Positions 7,349 to 15,104 of a stretch of 19,603 nucleotides of DNA are shown here, one piece after another. The position numbers and the translations under genes were made by a program. Below the pieces are notes generated by a model. That model was not told where the DNA came from. It did not search any database and saw only the letters and a program-made list of their open reading frames with translations. Each line of letters opens with the position of its first letter. Position 1 is the first letter of the stretch. The stretch comes from Ruminococcus sp. UBA3280 (GTDB taxonomy: Bacteria > Bacillota > Clostridia > Oscillospirales > Ruminococcaceae), in contig DETU01000089.1 in NCBI GenBank assembly GCA_002362175.1, positions 1 to 19,603 on the forward strand. Direction: 5' to 3'.

Positions 7349-8119
7349 TTAAATGATGTACTCAATTTGTTCTTCATGTTTCATATTAAACAGTTCAAAT
7401 ATCTTATCACGAATTTGTAAAAAATCGCTGGCGGTACGTTCTCTGTGTCCTTTCAGCGGCACAGTCACAACGCTCTTGATTTTTCCGGGATTCGGTGTCA
7501 TAATGACAATTCTGTCTGCAAGGAATACAGCTTCTTCAATATCATGAGTAACAAAAATGATCGTTTTCTTTTCCTGTTTTGATATGGATAATATATCGTC
7601 CTGCAATTTCATACGCGTAATTGCATCCAAAGCGCCAAATGGTTCGTCCATAAAAATAATTTCGGGGTCAACCGCCAATGCTCTTGCTATGGAGACTCTT
7701 TGCTGCATTCCTCCCGAAAGCTGACGTGGATGTGATCTCTTAAAATTTTCCAGTCCCACCAGTTCAATATATTTATCTGCTATCTTATGGCGTTCATCTT
7801 TGGAGATCTTTTTAGATTCAAGTCCGAGTTCCACATTCTTCTGAACGGTTCTCCATGGAAACAATCCATAATTCTGAAATATCATTACATTTTCCACGGA
7901 AGGTTCTTTTATCTCTTTGCCGTCAATTTTTATGCTTCCTGATGTTATCGGAGAAAATCCTGCAATTGCATTAAGAAGTGTACTTTTTCCACAGCCCGAC
8001 GGTCCAAGCAGACAGATAAATTCGCCTTTTTCAATGGAAAGTGAAACATCCGTAAATGCAGTAAATTCTTTGCCGTTCTGTAAAAAAGTTTTTCCGGCGT
8101 TTTCTACTTCAATGTACAT
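7349..8119 (-). CDS. ABC importer ATPase, SsuB/TauB/NrtD type
   Basis: A 256-residue nucleotide-binding subunit. Visible motifs are Walker A GPSGCGKST (39-47), Q-loop Q82, signature LSGGMQQR (134-141), Walker B IIFMDEP (154-160), D-loop and switch H192. The FPWRTV after the Q-loop is typical of the nitrate/sulfonate/taurine importer class. I chose the ATG at 8119, which overlaps the permease stop (TGATG) and follows GGGGAGG by about 9 bp. A GTG at 8137 would put the ribosome site inside the coding region. It energises uptake by the permease and lipoprotein encoded just upstream. Substrate is not readable from the ATPase. Confidence 0.9.
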   Translation of the reverse strand: MYIEVENAGKTFLQNGKEFTAFTDVSLSIEKGEFICLLGPSGCGKSTLLNAIAGFSPITSGSIKIDGKEIKEPSVENVMIFQNYGLFPWRTVQKNVELGLESKKISKDERHKIADKYIELVGLENFKRSHPRQLSGGMQQRVSIARALAVDPEIIFMDEPFGALDAITRMKLQDDILSISKQEKKTIIFVTHDIEEAVFLADRIVIMTPNPGKIKSVVTVPLKGHRERTASDFLQIRDKIFELFNMKHEEQIEYII

Positions 8120-8880
8120 CAGTCTACACCTCCCCACGCTTTAAGAATCTGTTTCTCAGCTGTTTTCAGAAGACTGTCAAGAATAAGACCGATCAGTCCG
8201 ATTACAATAATATCCGCAAAAAGTATATCTGCACGCAGATTATTTCTTGCGTCTATTACAAGATAACCCAGTCCCGACTGCGCTCCTGTCATTTCACCTG
8301 CAACAAGAAATACCCATGCCGTACCAAGTGCAAGATGAATCCCGTTTGCTATCTGCGGAAATGCCGCCGGAAAAATCACCTTCCACATTATCTGCGGCTG
8401 TCGTATTCCGAAGTTCTCAGAGACTTTCAGGTAAATCGGGTCAATACCACCAACTGCCGAAACGGTAGACAGCAGAACCGGAAAAAATGCCGCAATAAAG
8501 ATAATTACAATTGCAGGAATATCACCAATACCGAACCACAACACGATAAATGGCATCCAAGCCATAGGAGATATTGGACGGAACAATTGTAATGCCGGAT
8601 TTACATATTGAAATACCTTCGGAAGTCTGCCGAGTATAAGTCCAAGCAAAACAGCAGCTATTACCGAACTGATATAACCTATTGCAAATCTGTATATACT
8701 GGCTTTGATATGCAGTATCAGTATATCGTCTGAAATCATTTCTGCCAAAGCCTGAAACGACTGCAAAGGTGACGGAAACAACGCAGAATCATATTCACTG
8801 ACAGTAAAAATCAACTGCCATATCGCTGATAAAATAATCAAAGAAACAATAACATTTTTCAGAGAAAGTATTTTTTTCAA
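8119..8880 (-). CDS. ABC importer permease, SsuC/TauC/NrtB type
   Basis: A 253-residue inner-membrane permease with about six hydrophobic helices, beginning at residues 8-27 (LKNVIVSLIILSAIWQLIFT). The cytoplasmic coupling region is visible as SENFGIRQPQIMWKVIFPAAFPQIANGI, the EAA-like loop, followed by AWVFLVAGEM as in SsuC/TauC. The reading frame appears to start at TTG (8880) with GGTG 5 bp upstream; no closer ATG exists before the first helix. It follows the lipoprotein stop by 16 bp and overlaps the ATPase start. Together they make a standard three-gene importer. Confidence 0.88.
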   Translation of the reverse strand: MKKILSLKNVIVSLIILSAIWQLIFTVSEYDSALFPSPLQSFQALAEMISDDILILHIKASIYRFAIGYISSVIAAVLLGLILGRLPKVFQYVNPALQLFRPISPMAWMPFIVLWFGIGDIPAIVIIFIAAFFPVLLSTVSAVGGIDPIYLKVSENFGIRQPQIMWKVIFPAAFPQIANGIHLALGTAWVFLVAGEMTGAQSGLGYLVIDARNNLRADILFADIIVIGLIGLILDSLLKTAEKQILKAWGGVD

Positions 8881-8896
8881 TTTTCACCAACTCTAT

Positions 8897-9817
8897 TCAA
8901 TCAAAATTATTTTTCACAAAATCTTCATAGGAAGGGGGATTTTCAGACAATCCGTATGATCTCACTTTTTCGGTAAGAACAGCGTAATCTTCCTCCGTAA
9001 TATCAAGATCATCATAGGATATCCATTGCAGTGACAGTTCCACAACGTCCTTATCCTGATTCAGATATTTTTCTGCTGTTTCCAAAGCCTTTTCTTTTGT
9101 CAGATTTTTTCCTGCCTGTTTATAGCTTTCAACAAATATCTTTGCGTCATTTTCACGTTTTTCAATAAATCTGTCTGTAAGCACCAGTCCGCAGCAAAGC
9201 GAATCTTCCCAAAGCTCTTCCGAAGTAAACAGCACCTTTCCTGCTCCAAGAGAAACTGCTTTTGCCCCAAAGGGTTCTGCTACACAATATCCGTCGATCT
9301 GTCCTCCTGCAAGCGCTGACGGCATTTCTGTCGGTGCAAGTTCAGTAATATTTACATCGTCAATTGTCAATCCTGCCGATGCGAGAGCATCGTTCAGGAG
9401 AATATTATGTGATGATTGTCTATGGGGAATTGCTATCGTTTTTCCTTTGAGTTCGCTTGCGTCTGTAATATCATTAGATGCAATAAGCACATTTCCGTCC
9501 TTATGACCAAGCGCCACAGCTTTCAGACCTATTCCCTGCTCCTTTGATTTCATTGCAAGTTCTATAAGTACAGATGCTCCGTCAACACGTCCTGAGTTTA
9601 ATGCGTCCATTAGTTCATTCCACGAACCATACTTTACAAGTTCAACCTTCAAGCCTGTCTGTTCTGAAAGTTCATCTGCTGTTTCAAGTACGGCAAGTGA
9701 ATGGGTGATTGGAAGATAGGCGATTTTTATTGCGCCGGAATCATCAGATTTTTTACCGCAGGATGTCAGTGAAAATGCAAGTAAACCTGCCGTAAGAACT
9801 GAAATTATTTTTTTCAT
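8897..9817 (-). CDS. ABC importer substrate-binding lipoprotein, SsuA/NMT1-like
   Basis: A 306-residue extracytoplasmic solute-binding lipoprotein. The signal peptide MKKIISVLTAGLLAFSLTSC ends in lipobox LTSC, so C20 is the lipid-modified residue. I chose the ATG at 9817 for this clean signal peptide and the GAGAG upstream; a TTG at 9826 would add three residues. IAYLPITHSLAV near the mature N-terminus and VAEPFGAKAV belong to the NrtA/SsuA/TauA/ThiY superfamily, which binds nitrate, bicarbonate, sulfonates or pyrimidines. The CysK-led operon favours an organosulfur ligand, but no residue I can see fixes it. It lies 42 bp after the CooS-like gene, an unusual partner for this importer class. 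Confidence 0.87.
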   Translation of the reverse strand: MKKIISVLTAGLLAFSLTSCGKKSDDSGAIKIAYLPITHSLAVLETADELSEQTGLKVELVKYGSWNELMDALNSGRVDGASVLIELAMKSKEQGIGLKAVALGHKDGNVLIASNDITDASELKGKTIAIPHRQSSHNILLNDALASAGLTIDDVNITELAPTEMPSALAGGQIDGYCVAEPFGAKAVSLGAGKVLFTSEELWEDSLCCGLVLTDRFIEKRENDAKIFVESYKQAGKNLTKEKALETAEKYLNQDKDVVELSLQWISYDDLDITEEDYAVLTEKVRSYGLSENPPSYEDFVKNNFD

Positions 9818-9859
9818 ATCTATCAACTCTCTTTTTAATCTCTCTTTTTTATATGAGAA

Positions 9860-11947
9860 TCAGTCCCAGCCAAGAGCTTTTCTTTTGGCTTTTATATCAT
9901 CAACAATTTTATTTCCAAGTTCAGTCGGGTCAGTATCAACATACATAACTGAACCGAGCAACTCCTTTGTACCGTCTTTCAGAAATTCGATTACATTCTT
10001 TGAACCGTAGATCTGTGCTTCAACACAGTGATACGAATTTATGCCCATTAATCTGAATCCCAGAGCCGCGTCTATACCCTTTTCATTTCCCCATTCAGGC
10101 GATGTAAAAGCGTATGGCATTTCATGCAAAGTTTTTCCGAGTTCACCTGCAATTCCTGCAAATATTCCCGATGAACGTGTATTATCGATACATTCCCCAA
10201 CGTGCCATACAGGCGGTAAATCAGGAGTTAAAAATTCCCTGAGACTTTCACCGGTCTTATCCAAAGCAGAAGTGTTACAGTAACCGAGTTTCATAAGCGG
10301 GAACGATGCACAGCCATTTGACAGAATAAGGACGTTATTTTTTAACAGTACGTCTGCAACGTCAACAATAGCCTTTTCGTATAGTACTTTGGGATTGTTA
10401 CATCCTACCATATTTACAATACCGAGAATTTTTCCTGATTTCAAAGCATCAGCAAGTGGTTTCATGCTTCCAAAACGTTTATGTACATATTCAACAGAAA
10501 ATCCCACTTCTGCCTCAACCTCATAAGGCGGAATGTATACAGGTATTCCCTTACGCTGCTCAAAACTTTCAATAGCACGGGTTACTATTTTTTCGGCAAG
10601 GTCTTTTGTTTCAGATATATTTGAATGATGGTGATCGTATTCGTAGCGTTCCGCACCCGGAAGCCTTGCGGAATCGCTTGTAGTGACAACGGTTGTCTTA
10701 AAGCACTTTGCGACTTCCATTATAGATGGGAAAACGTCCTGAACGTCAGCAACCCATAAATCCAATGCACCAGTACCAAGCACCAGTTCCGCAGATACAG
10801 CATTTGACAGCGGAATGACGCCACCGTAACGATACATAGCCGCCAGTCCGGAACAGCATATTCCGTAGAACCGTATTCCCTTTGCACCCTTCAATTTTGC
10901 AAGCTCTATGAACTTCTCTTCCTGCCCTATTTTCACGATTTGACTTACAAGGGTCGGCAGATGTCCATGCACGGCAATATTTACATATCCTTTTTTCAAT
11001 GCGCCTATATTAACTTTTGAGGTGACACGGTCGCCGACTCCAAAAAGACTATCTGTTGCAATATTTGCACCGACAACGCCTGAAAATGTAAACGCCAGAC
11101 CGCATCTGAGAAACTGCTGCATAATACTTTTCCAATCACCGTCAATAGCACAGCCTGTTTTATGATATGCCTCAAACACTTCATGATAGGCACTTATTGG
11201 CAGTATATCAAGATTTTTCCATACTTCCTGGCGTTCGGGCGGAGCGCAGGCTTTTATTGTCTGATATTCATTCGGTTCTGTACGAGACATATCTTCAAGA
11301 AGTACATTTGCTAAATCTATGGCTATTTTCTTTGTTGTACGATGCTTTGTCGGAATCCCGAATGCCTCTGCTGTCGATCTAATTTTTTGTTCGCCCATAA
11401 TCGGAATATCAAGCTTACCTTCTGCTGCCCATTTAAGAGAAAGAATAATTTCTCTTGCGTGCATACCATGCTGTGCCGCACCTGCTGCCGCTGCTCTGAG
11501 AAGATTTCTTGCAACAATCAAATCAGCATCTGCACCGCATACTCCACGAGGAGATTTTGCTGTAATTTTACAGGGTCCCATATTACATATTTTACAGCAA
11601 ATTCCGGCAAGTCCGAAACTGCATTGAGGTTTCTGTTTGTCAAATCGATCGAACGCCGTGTCAATGCCAAGCTGTTCGGAACGCAAAAGCATTTCCTTAA
11701 CGGCAGGATCGGGAGTTTGATCTATGACATCCTGCTTTGATGGGAAAGTCTTTTTATATTCCGCAACGGCATTCATATAATCACGAATGAATGCATTCGG
11801 GTCGTTATCAAGTTCCTCCTGATGATCTGCCTTAGCGACTATTGTCGGAATGCCATGCTTATCAAACCCGATCAATGCACGATGCGAATGGATATGCGGT
11901 TTTTCATCGTTATGGTTATGCCCGTGATCATGTTCATGTTCGCTCAT
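9860..11947 (-). CDS. cooS: CooS-like Ni-Fe CO dehydrogenase-fold protein lacking a C-cluster cysteine
   Basis: A 695-residue member of the anaerobic CO dehydrogenase catalytic family (usual length about 630-640). The D-cluster cysteines C109 and C117 and B-cluster C118, C121, C126 and C137 (CSFGLAGICCKICNMGPC on) are intact. Active-site matches to C. hydrogenoformans CODH-II are HGH 327-329, C365 (GICCSG), C516 (GCNN), C546 (NGCAS), C586 (GECIDN) and K623 (WGNEK). Spacings of 30 (C446-C476) and 37 (C526-K563) are preserved exactly. The DVQC cysteine (C333) is D404 here (DVQD; codon GAC checked). From memory, the CooS-V protein of that organism lacks a motif cysteine, carries a Ni-free Fe/S/O cluster and does not oxidise CO. 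So CO dehydrogenase activity is doubtful; a ferredoxin-linked reductase is my inference. A His-rich N-terminus adds about 60 residues. The ATG follows AAGGAG. No acetyl-CoA synthase genes are nearby. Confidence 0.88.
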   Translation of the reverse strand: MSEHEHDHGHNHNDEKPHIHSHRALIGFDKHGIPTIVAKADHQEELDNDPNAFIRDYMNAVAEYKKTFPSKQDVIDQTPDPAVKEMLLRSEQLGIDTAFDRFDKQKPQCSFGLAGICCKICNMGPCKITAKSPRGVCGADADLIVARNLLRAAAAGAAQHGMHAREIILSLKWAAEGKLDIPIMGEQKIRSTAEAFGIPTKHRTTKKIAIDLANVLLEDMSRTEPNEYQTIKACAPPERQEVWKNLDILPISAYHEVFEAYHKTGCAIDGDWKSIMQQFLRCGLAFTFSGVVGANIATDSLFGVGDRVTSKVNIGALKKGYVNIAVHGHLPTLVSQIVKIGQEEKFIELAKLKGAKGIRFYGICCSGLAAMYRYGGVIPLSNAVSAELVLGTGALDLWVADVQDVFPSIMEVAKCFKTTVVTTSDSARLPGAERYEYDHHHSNISETKDLAEKIVTRAIESFEQRKGIPVYIPPYEVEAEVGFSVEYVHKRFGSMKPLADALKSGKILGIVNMVGCNNPKVLYEKAIVDVADVLLKNNVLILSNGCASFPLMKLGYCNTSALDKTGESLREFLTPDLPPVWHVGECIDNTRSSGIFAGIAGELGKTLHEMPYAFTSPEWGNEKGIDAALGFRLMGINSYHCVEAQIYGSKNVIEFLKDGTKELLGSVMYVDTDPTELGNKIVDDIKAKRKALGWD

Positions 11948-11950
11948 AGT

Positions 11951-12253
11951 TTAAATCTCCTTTTTAAATATGCGTTTCGGATCGGTAATAAGCAATATGA
12001 CAATCCATACAACAAGCCCCAATGCAACTGCCGAAATTCCTAAAAACGCATCGTTTACCATATCATATAAAGACGGCGTAAAAAATTCTGTACGAAGTTC
12101 TGAATATTCAAATACTGCATCAGCGAACCACATTAATGATGCACCCCAGTACATAAAGCAAAGCATTGAAATATTCATTTTATCTTTTGGTGCATTTTTG
12201 TACCATATTAATGTACATATAATTGCTGCAATTATCGTTATTAAAAGCGTCAT
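11951..12253 (-). CDS. Small membrane protein, three predicted helices, unknown function
   Basis: A 100-residue protein I cannot assign to a named family. Hydrophobic stretches at about 1-18, 29-48 and 68-90 suggest three membrane helices. Helix 2 contains YWGASLMWFADAVFEY, rich in aromatics with Asp and Glu inside or near the membrane. The loop before helix 3 reads MVNDAFLG. Its ATG overlaps the stop of the next membrane gene (ATGA). Its own stop lies within the ribosome site of the CooS-like gene (3-bp gap), so the three are almost certainly co-translated. It may anchor the CooS-like protein or carry electrons with its partner; both are guesses from position. Confidence 0.75.
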   Translation of the reverse strand: MTLLITIIAAIICTLIWYKNAPKDKMNISMLCFMYWGASLMWFADAVFEYSELRTEFFTPSLYDMVNDAFLGISAVALGLVVWIVILLITDPKRIFKKEI

Positions 12254-12654
12254 ATCATTTCCCTCGTTTCTTGAGTTTTCGGACGCTTTTCAAAAATTCC
12301 CGAAACAATAAGCATACCAATCCATGCAGCAGTTACAGTAAGGGACATACTTACCCCAACTGTTGACATTTCATGAAGCATGACTGAAAAAGATTCAGAA
12401 TGTTCCGCCGCTGTAAGGAATGGGAAAAACGGCTTTATTTCACAATGCCATAAATGTTCAAATGCAAGAAGAAATGAACCGCCCCAAAGAAGTTTTGAAA
12501 GCCATCTAACTTTTTTTGAAAAGCATATTTTTAATGAAAAATCAGTATCAGATGCTTTTTGACTTTCATCTGATTTCTTCTCTTTTGTTTCTAAAATACG
12601 TGCGGCGACTGTTGATATAACCGCCTCCGCAACCGGTACGATAAAGCAAGCCAT
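12250..12654 (-). CDS. Small His-containing membrane protein, unknown function
   Basis: A 134-residue protein not assignable to a named family. It has a hydrophobic N-terminus (1-20), a charged Lys/Asp/Ser-rich linker (22-50) that is probably cytoplasmic, and two helices at about 52-68 and 97-121. The most distinctive stretch is LLWGGSFLLAFEHLWHCEIK (56-74), with H67, H70 and C71 at the helix end. H94 follows in MLHEMSTVG before the last helix. This spacing of histidines at membrane edges could bind metal or heme, but no known motif is met. The ATG follows GGAGAG by about 8 bp. It begins 34 bp after cysK and overlaps the next membrane gene, so the pair is likely a two-subunit membrane unit. 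Confidence 0.75.
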   Translation of the reverse strand: MACFIVPVAEAVISTVAARILETKEKKSDESQKASDTDFSLKICFSKKVRWLSKLLWGGSFLLAFEHLWHCEIKPFFPFLTAAEHSESFSVMLHEMSTVGVSMSLTVTAAWIGMLIVSGIFEKRPKTQETREMI

Positions 12655-12688
12655 GATGTATACTCTCCATTTGATTTATAAAATTTCA

Positions 12689-13627
12689 TTAATTATTGCT
12701 GAAAAGAGGAGTTGACAAATATCTGTCGCCAGAATCAGGAAGAAGAACAACTATATTTTTTCCTGCATTTTCCGGTCTTGATGCGAGAATAGATGCTGCT
12801 TTCAGAGCTGCACCCGATGAAATTCCAACCAGAATTCCTTCGCTTACCGCAAAAGCCTTGCCTTCTGCAAATGCATCTTCATTTTCAATAGCAATTACTT
12901 CATCGTACACGTCAGTATTCAGTGTATCGGGAACAAATCCAGCACCAATCCCCTGAATCTTATGCGGACCTGATGTACCCTTTGAAAGCACGGGAGATGT
13001 GGCAGGCTCTACTGCTACAACCTTAATATCAGGATTCTGGGATTTCAGATACTCGCCGACACCTGTGATAGTACCACCCGTGCCTACGCCTGCAACGAAA
13101 ATATCCACCTTACCGTCTGTCTGCTCCCATATCTCAGGACCTGTGGTAGCCTTGTGTACAGCAGGATTTGCAGGATTTACAAACTGTCCGAGAATGATGG
13201 AATTTTCAATTTCCTTTGAAAGTTCCTCAGCCTTTGCGATTGCACCTTTCATTCCCTTAGCACCCTCAGTCAGCACCAGCTCAGCACCATATGCTTTCAG
13301 AAGATTTCTCCTCTCAACGCTCATGGTATCAGGAAGAGTCAGTATCGCTCTGTAACCCTTTGCCGCTGCAACTGCTGCAAGTCCGATTCCGGTATTGCCT
13401 GATGTCGGTTCGATGATAGTTGCACCCTCTTTCAGAATGCCTTTCTTTTCGGCATCCTCAATCATTGCAAGAGCGATTCTATCCTTGACCGAACCTGCGG
13501 GATTGAGATATTCAAGCTTTGCGAGAATCGTTGCATTTGCGATACCTTTCTTTTTTGCGTAGCCGTTCAGCTTAAGAAGCGGAGTTCCCCCGATAAGTTC
13601 CAATGCGCTTTCTTTAATCTTGCTCAT
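12689..13627 (-). CDS. cysK: Cysteine synthase (O-acetylserine sulfhydrylase)
   Basis: A 312-residue fold-type II PLP enzyme that makes cysteine from O-acetylserine and sulfide in the cytosol. The Schiff-base lysine is K48 in NPAGSVKDR. The substrate loop is PTSGNTG (74-80), the phosphate loop GTGGT (182-186), and SSGAA near the end contacts the pyridine nitrogen. I chose the ATG at 13627 because GGAGG lies 8 bp before it; the ATG at 13642 falls ahead of that ribosome site. It heads operon 2, placing the membrane pair, CooS-like protein and importer under a cysteine-synthesis promoter. A consensus promoter and a LysR-type box lie upstream. Length and motifs are those of the typical CysK rather than cystathionine beta-synthase. 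Confidence 0.95.
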   Translation of the reverse strand: MSKIKESALELIGGTPLLKLNGYAKKKGIANATILAKLEYLNPAGSVKDRIALAMIEDAEKKGILKEGATIIEPTSGNTGIGLAAVAAAKGYRAILTLPDTMSVERRNLLKAYGAELVLTEGAKGMKGAIAKAEELSKEIENSIILGQFVNPANPAVHKATTGPEIWEQTDGKVDIFVAGVGTGGTITGVGEYLKSQNPDIKVVAVEPATSPVLSKGTSGPHKIQGIGAGFVPDTLNTDVYDEVIAIENEDAFAEGKAFAVSEGILVGISSGAALKAASILASRPENAGKNIVVLLPDSGDRYLSTPLFSNN

Positions 13628-13715
13628 AATAATTACCTCCATAAAATTATTACTTGAAAATGAGTTGTTTTCGTGTTATCCTACTGTTTAGATATGATTT
13701 ATAGGTTATAGCTTT

Positions 13716-13744
13716 ATTATACACCTCGTTTTTCCGTTTGTCAA
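13716..13744 (-). promoter_or_regulatory. cysK operon promoter
   Basis: The minus strand carries a perfect TTGACA (13739-13744) and a perfect TATAAT (13716-13721) with the optimal 17-bp spacer. Transcription should begin near 13709, giving a leader of about 80 nt before the ATG. The leader holds CTATAACCTATA near the start point but no riboswitch or T-box that I recognise. Confidence 0.88.
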
Positions 13745-13786
13745 TACTTTTCGCTCAAAAAAGCATATACACCTTTCCTATTGTAC

Positions 13787-13807
13787 ATTATAGAAAATAA
13801 CTATAAC
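13787..13807. promoter_or_regulatory. LysR-type box C, upstream of cysK
   Basis: GTTATAG-N7-CTATAAT (minus strand) repeats the geometry of the boxes before operons 1 and 3, with one arm mismatch. As in those, AGG follows at bases 8-10 after the second arm. It ends 42 bp from the -35 rather than 20 bp, centring near -88, about two helical turns farther out. Confidence 0.55.
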
Positions 13808-13820
13808 GTTCTTACGGATT

Positions 13821-13867
13821 ATAAAAAATAATGCCGTTACAGTAATCAAACTGACTACCGCAATGGC
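13821..13867 (-). terminator. Terminator of the lysR-lyase-patB operon
   Basis: On the minus strand GCCATTGCGGTAGT pairs with ATTACTGTAACGGC around a 7-nt loop (13833-13867). That gives 14 positions with one A-C mismatch and three G-U pairs. The run ATTATTTTTTAT follows at 13821-13832. It lies 62 bp after the patB stop. Confidence 0.7.
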
Positions 13868-13928
13868 TTTTCCGTCAACCTCGGCAAAAATTTCTACACC
13901 ATGGGTATCTTTTCCTTTTCTACTCCAT

Positions 13929-15104
13929 TCATAATACAGCCTTTATCCTGTCCAAAGCCTCCTTGAGAATACTCCTTGGACAAGCAACATTGATACGCTG
14001 AAATCCCTCTCCGCACTTACCGAAAATCTTACCGCTGTCCAGCCATAACTTTGCTTTATGAACGATAAGATTTTCCAGTTCGTCAACGCTAAGACCGGTT
14101 TTCCGAAAATCAAGCCATACAAGATATGTACCCTCAGTATCTGTCATTGTCACATTCGAAAGATTTTCACGGACATAATTTCTCACAAATTCGATGTTTT
14201 CCGAAACATAGGCAAGCATTGCCTGATACCATTCTTCGCCTTTACTGTATGCCGCTTCACAAGCAACAAGTCCCATGATTCCAAACTGACTCGTTCCGGC
14301 AGCGTCAAGTTCCTTACGGAATTTCTGCCTTAATTCACGATTTGGGATAAAAATATTTGACATCATAAGTCCAGCAAGATTGAAAGTTTTACTGGGCGAT
14401 GTACAGATAATACTGATATTTTCAAACTCTTTTTTCAGATTTGCAAACACATGATGTCTGCCCCGAAATACAAAATCCTGATGTATCTCATCGCTTACCA
14501 CAATAACACCATGCTTCACGCAAATGTCACCAAGTTGTATCAGTTCTTCCGCAGTCCACACCCTGCCAACCGGATTATGGGGACTGCACAATATAAACAG
14601 TTTTATTTTATTGTCGATAATCTTCTGCTCGAAGTCCTCAAAGTCAATATGATAACGGTTGTCATCACCAAGATACAAGTCATTACTTACAACTTTTCTT
14701 CCGTTGTCGCTGATGACTTCCGAAAAAGGATAGTAAACAGGCTGCTGTATCAGAACGCTGTTATTTGGCTTAGTATAGGCTTTTACTGCCATTGCAAGAG
14801 CGAATACCACTCCGGAAGTTTTCACAAGCCACCTTTCTTGCACGTCCCAATTGTGATGAATTTTCAGCCAGTCACGAACAATCTCAAAATATGGAGTCTG
14901 CACTTCGCTGTAGCCAAAAATTCCATGCTTTGCACGTTCAATCAAAGCGTCCTCGATATATGAGGAAGTCTCGAAATCCATATCAGCAACCCACAATGGC
15001 AATACATCTTCAGGCATACCTCGTCTTTTGGCAAAATCGTATTTCAGACATCTGGTATTCCTGCGGTCAATAATTTTATCAAAATCAAGATTTTTCTCTG
15101 CCAT
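13929..15104 (-). CDS. patB: PatB/MalY-type cystathionine beta-lyase (C-S lyase)
   Basis: A 391-residue fold-type I PLP enzyme of the MalY/PatB branch, normal length (about 390). Markers are LPLWVADMDF (35-44), KTSGVV (95-100), SPHNPVGRVW (174-183), SDEIHQDFVF (204-213) with the PLP Asp, and the Schiff-base K239 in TSPSKTFNLAGL. It cleaves the C-S bond of cystathionine, cysteine or related cysteine conjugates to thiol (homocysteine or sulfide), pyruvate and ammonia. The ATG lies inside the last 20 bp of the preceding lyase gene, so translation is coupled. Two C-S lyases of different folds in one operon may act in opposite directions of transsulfuration or on different thiols. Some MalY family members are also regulators or aminotransferases, but the sulfur context supports the lyase call. 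Confidence 0.88.
   Translation of the reverse strand: MAEKNLDFDKIIDRRNTRCLKYDFAKRRGMPEDVLPLWVADMDFETSSYIEDALIERAKHGIFGYSEVQTPYFEIVRDWLKIHHNWDVQERWLVKTSGVVFALAMAVKAYTKPNNSVLIQQPVYYPFSEVISDNGRKVVSNDLYLGDDNRYHIDFEDFEQKIIDNKIKLFILCSPHNPVGRVWTAEELIQLGDICVKHGVIVVSDEIHQDFVFRGRHHVFANLKKEFENISIICTSPSKTFNLAGLMMSNIFIPNRELRQKFRKELDAAGTSQFGIMGLVACEAAYSKGEEWYQAMLAYVSENIEFVRNYVRENLSNVTMTDTEGTYLVWLDFRKTGLSVDELENLIVHKAKLWLDSGKIFGKCGEGFQRINVACPRSILKEALDRIKAVL

Noticed and set aside
7349..9817. Naming the importer as a nitrate, taurine or bicarbonate transporter
   Set aside because: The family covers all these ligands and no ligand-specific residue could be recognised; only the class is supported.
9860..11947. 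Evidence for acetogenesis or CO respiration based on a cooS-like gene
   Set aside because: No acetyl-CoA synthase, corrinoid protein, cooC/J/F or hydrogenase gene is present in the window, and a C-cluster cysteine is missing.
13628..13715. Riboswitch or T-box in the cysK leader
   Set aside because: The leader is only about 80 nt, with no T-box sequence, SAM-box-like helices or terminator/antiterminator pair.
13778..13942. About 54 open codons after patB (minus strand) that read like a small membrane peptide
   Set aside because: There is no ATG, GTG or TTG start at its beginning and no ribosome site. The segment is explained by the patB terminator hairpin plus the LysR box.
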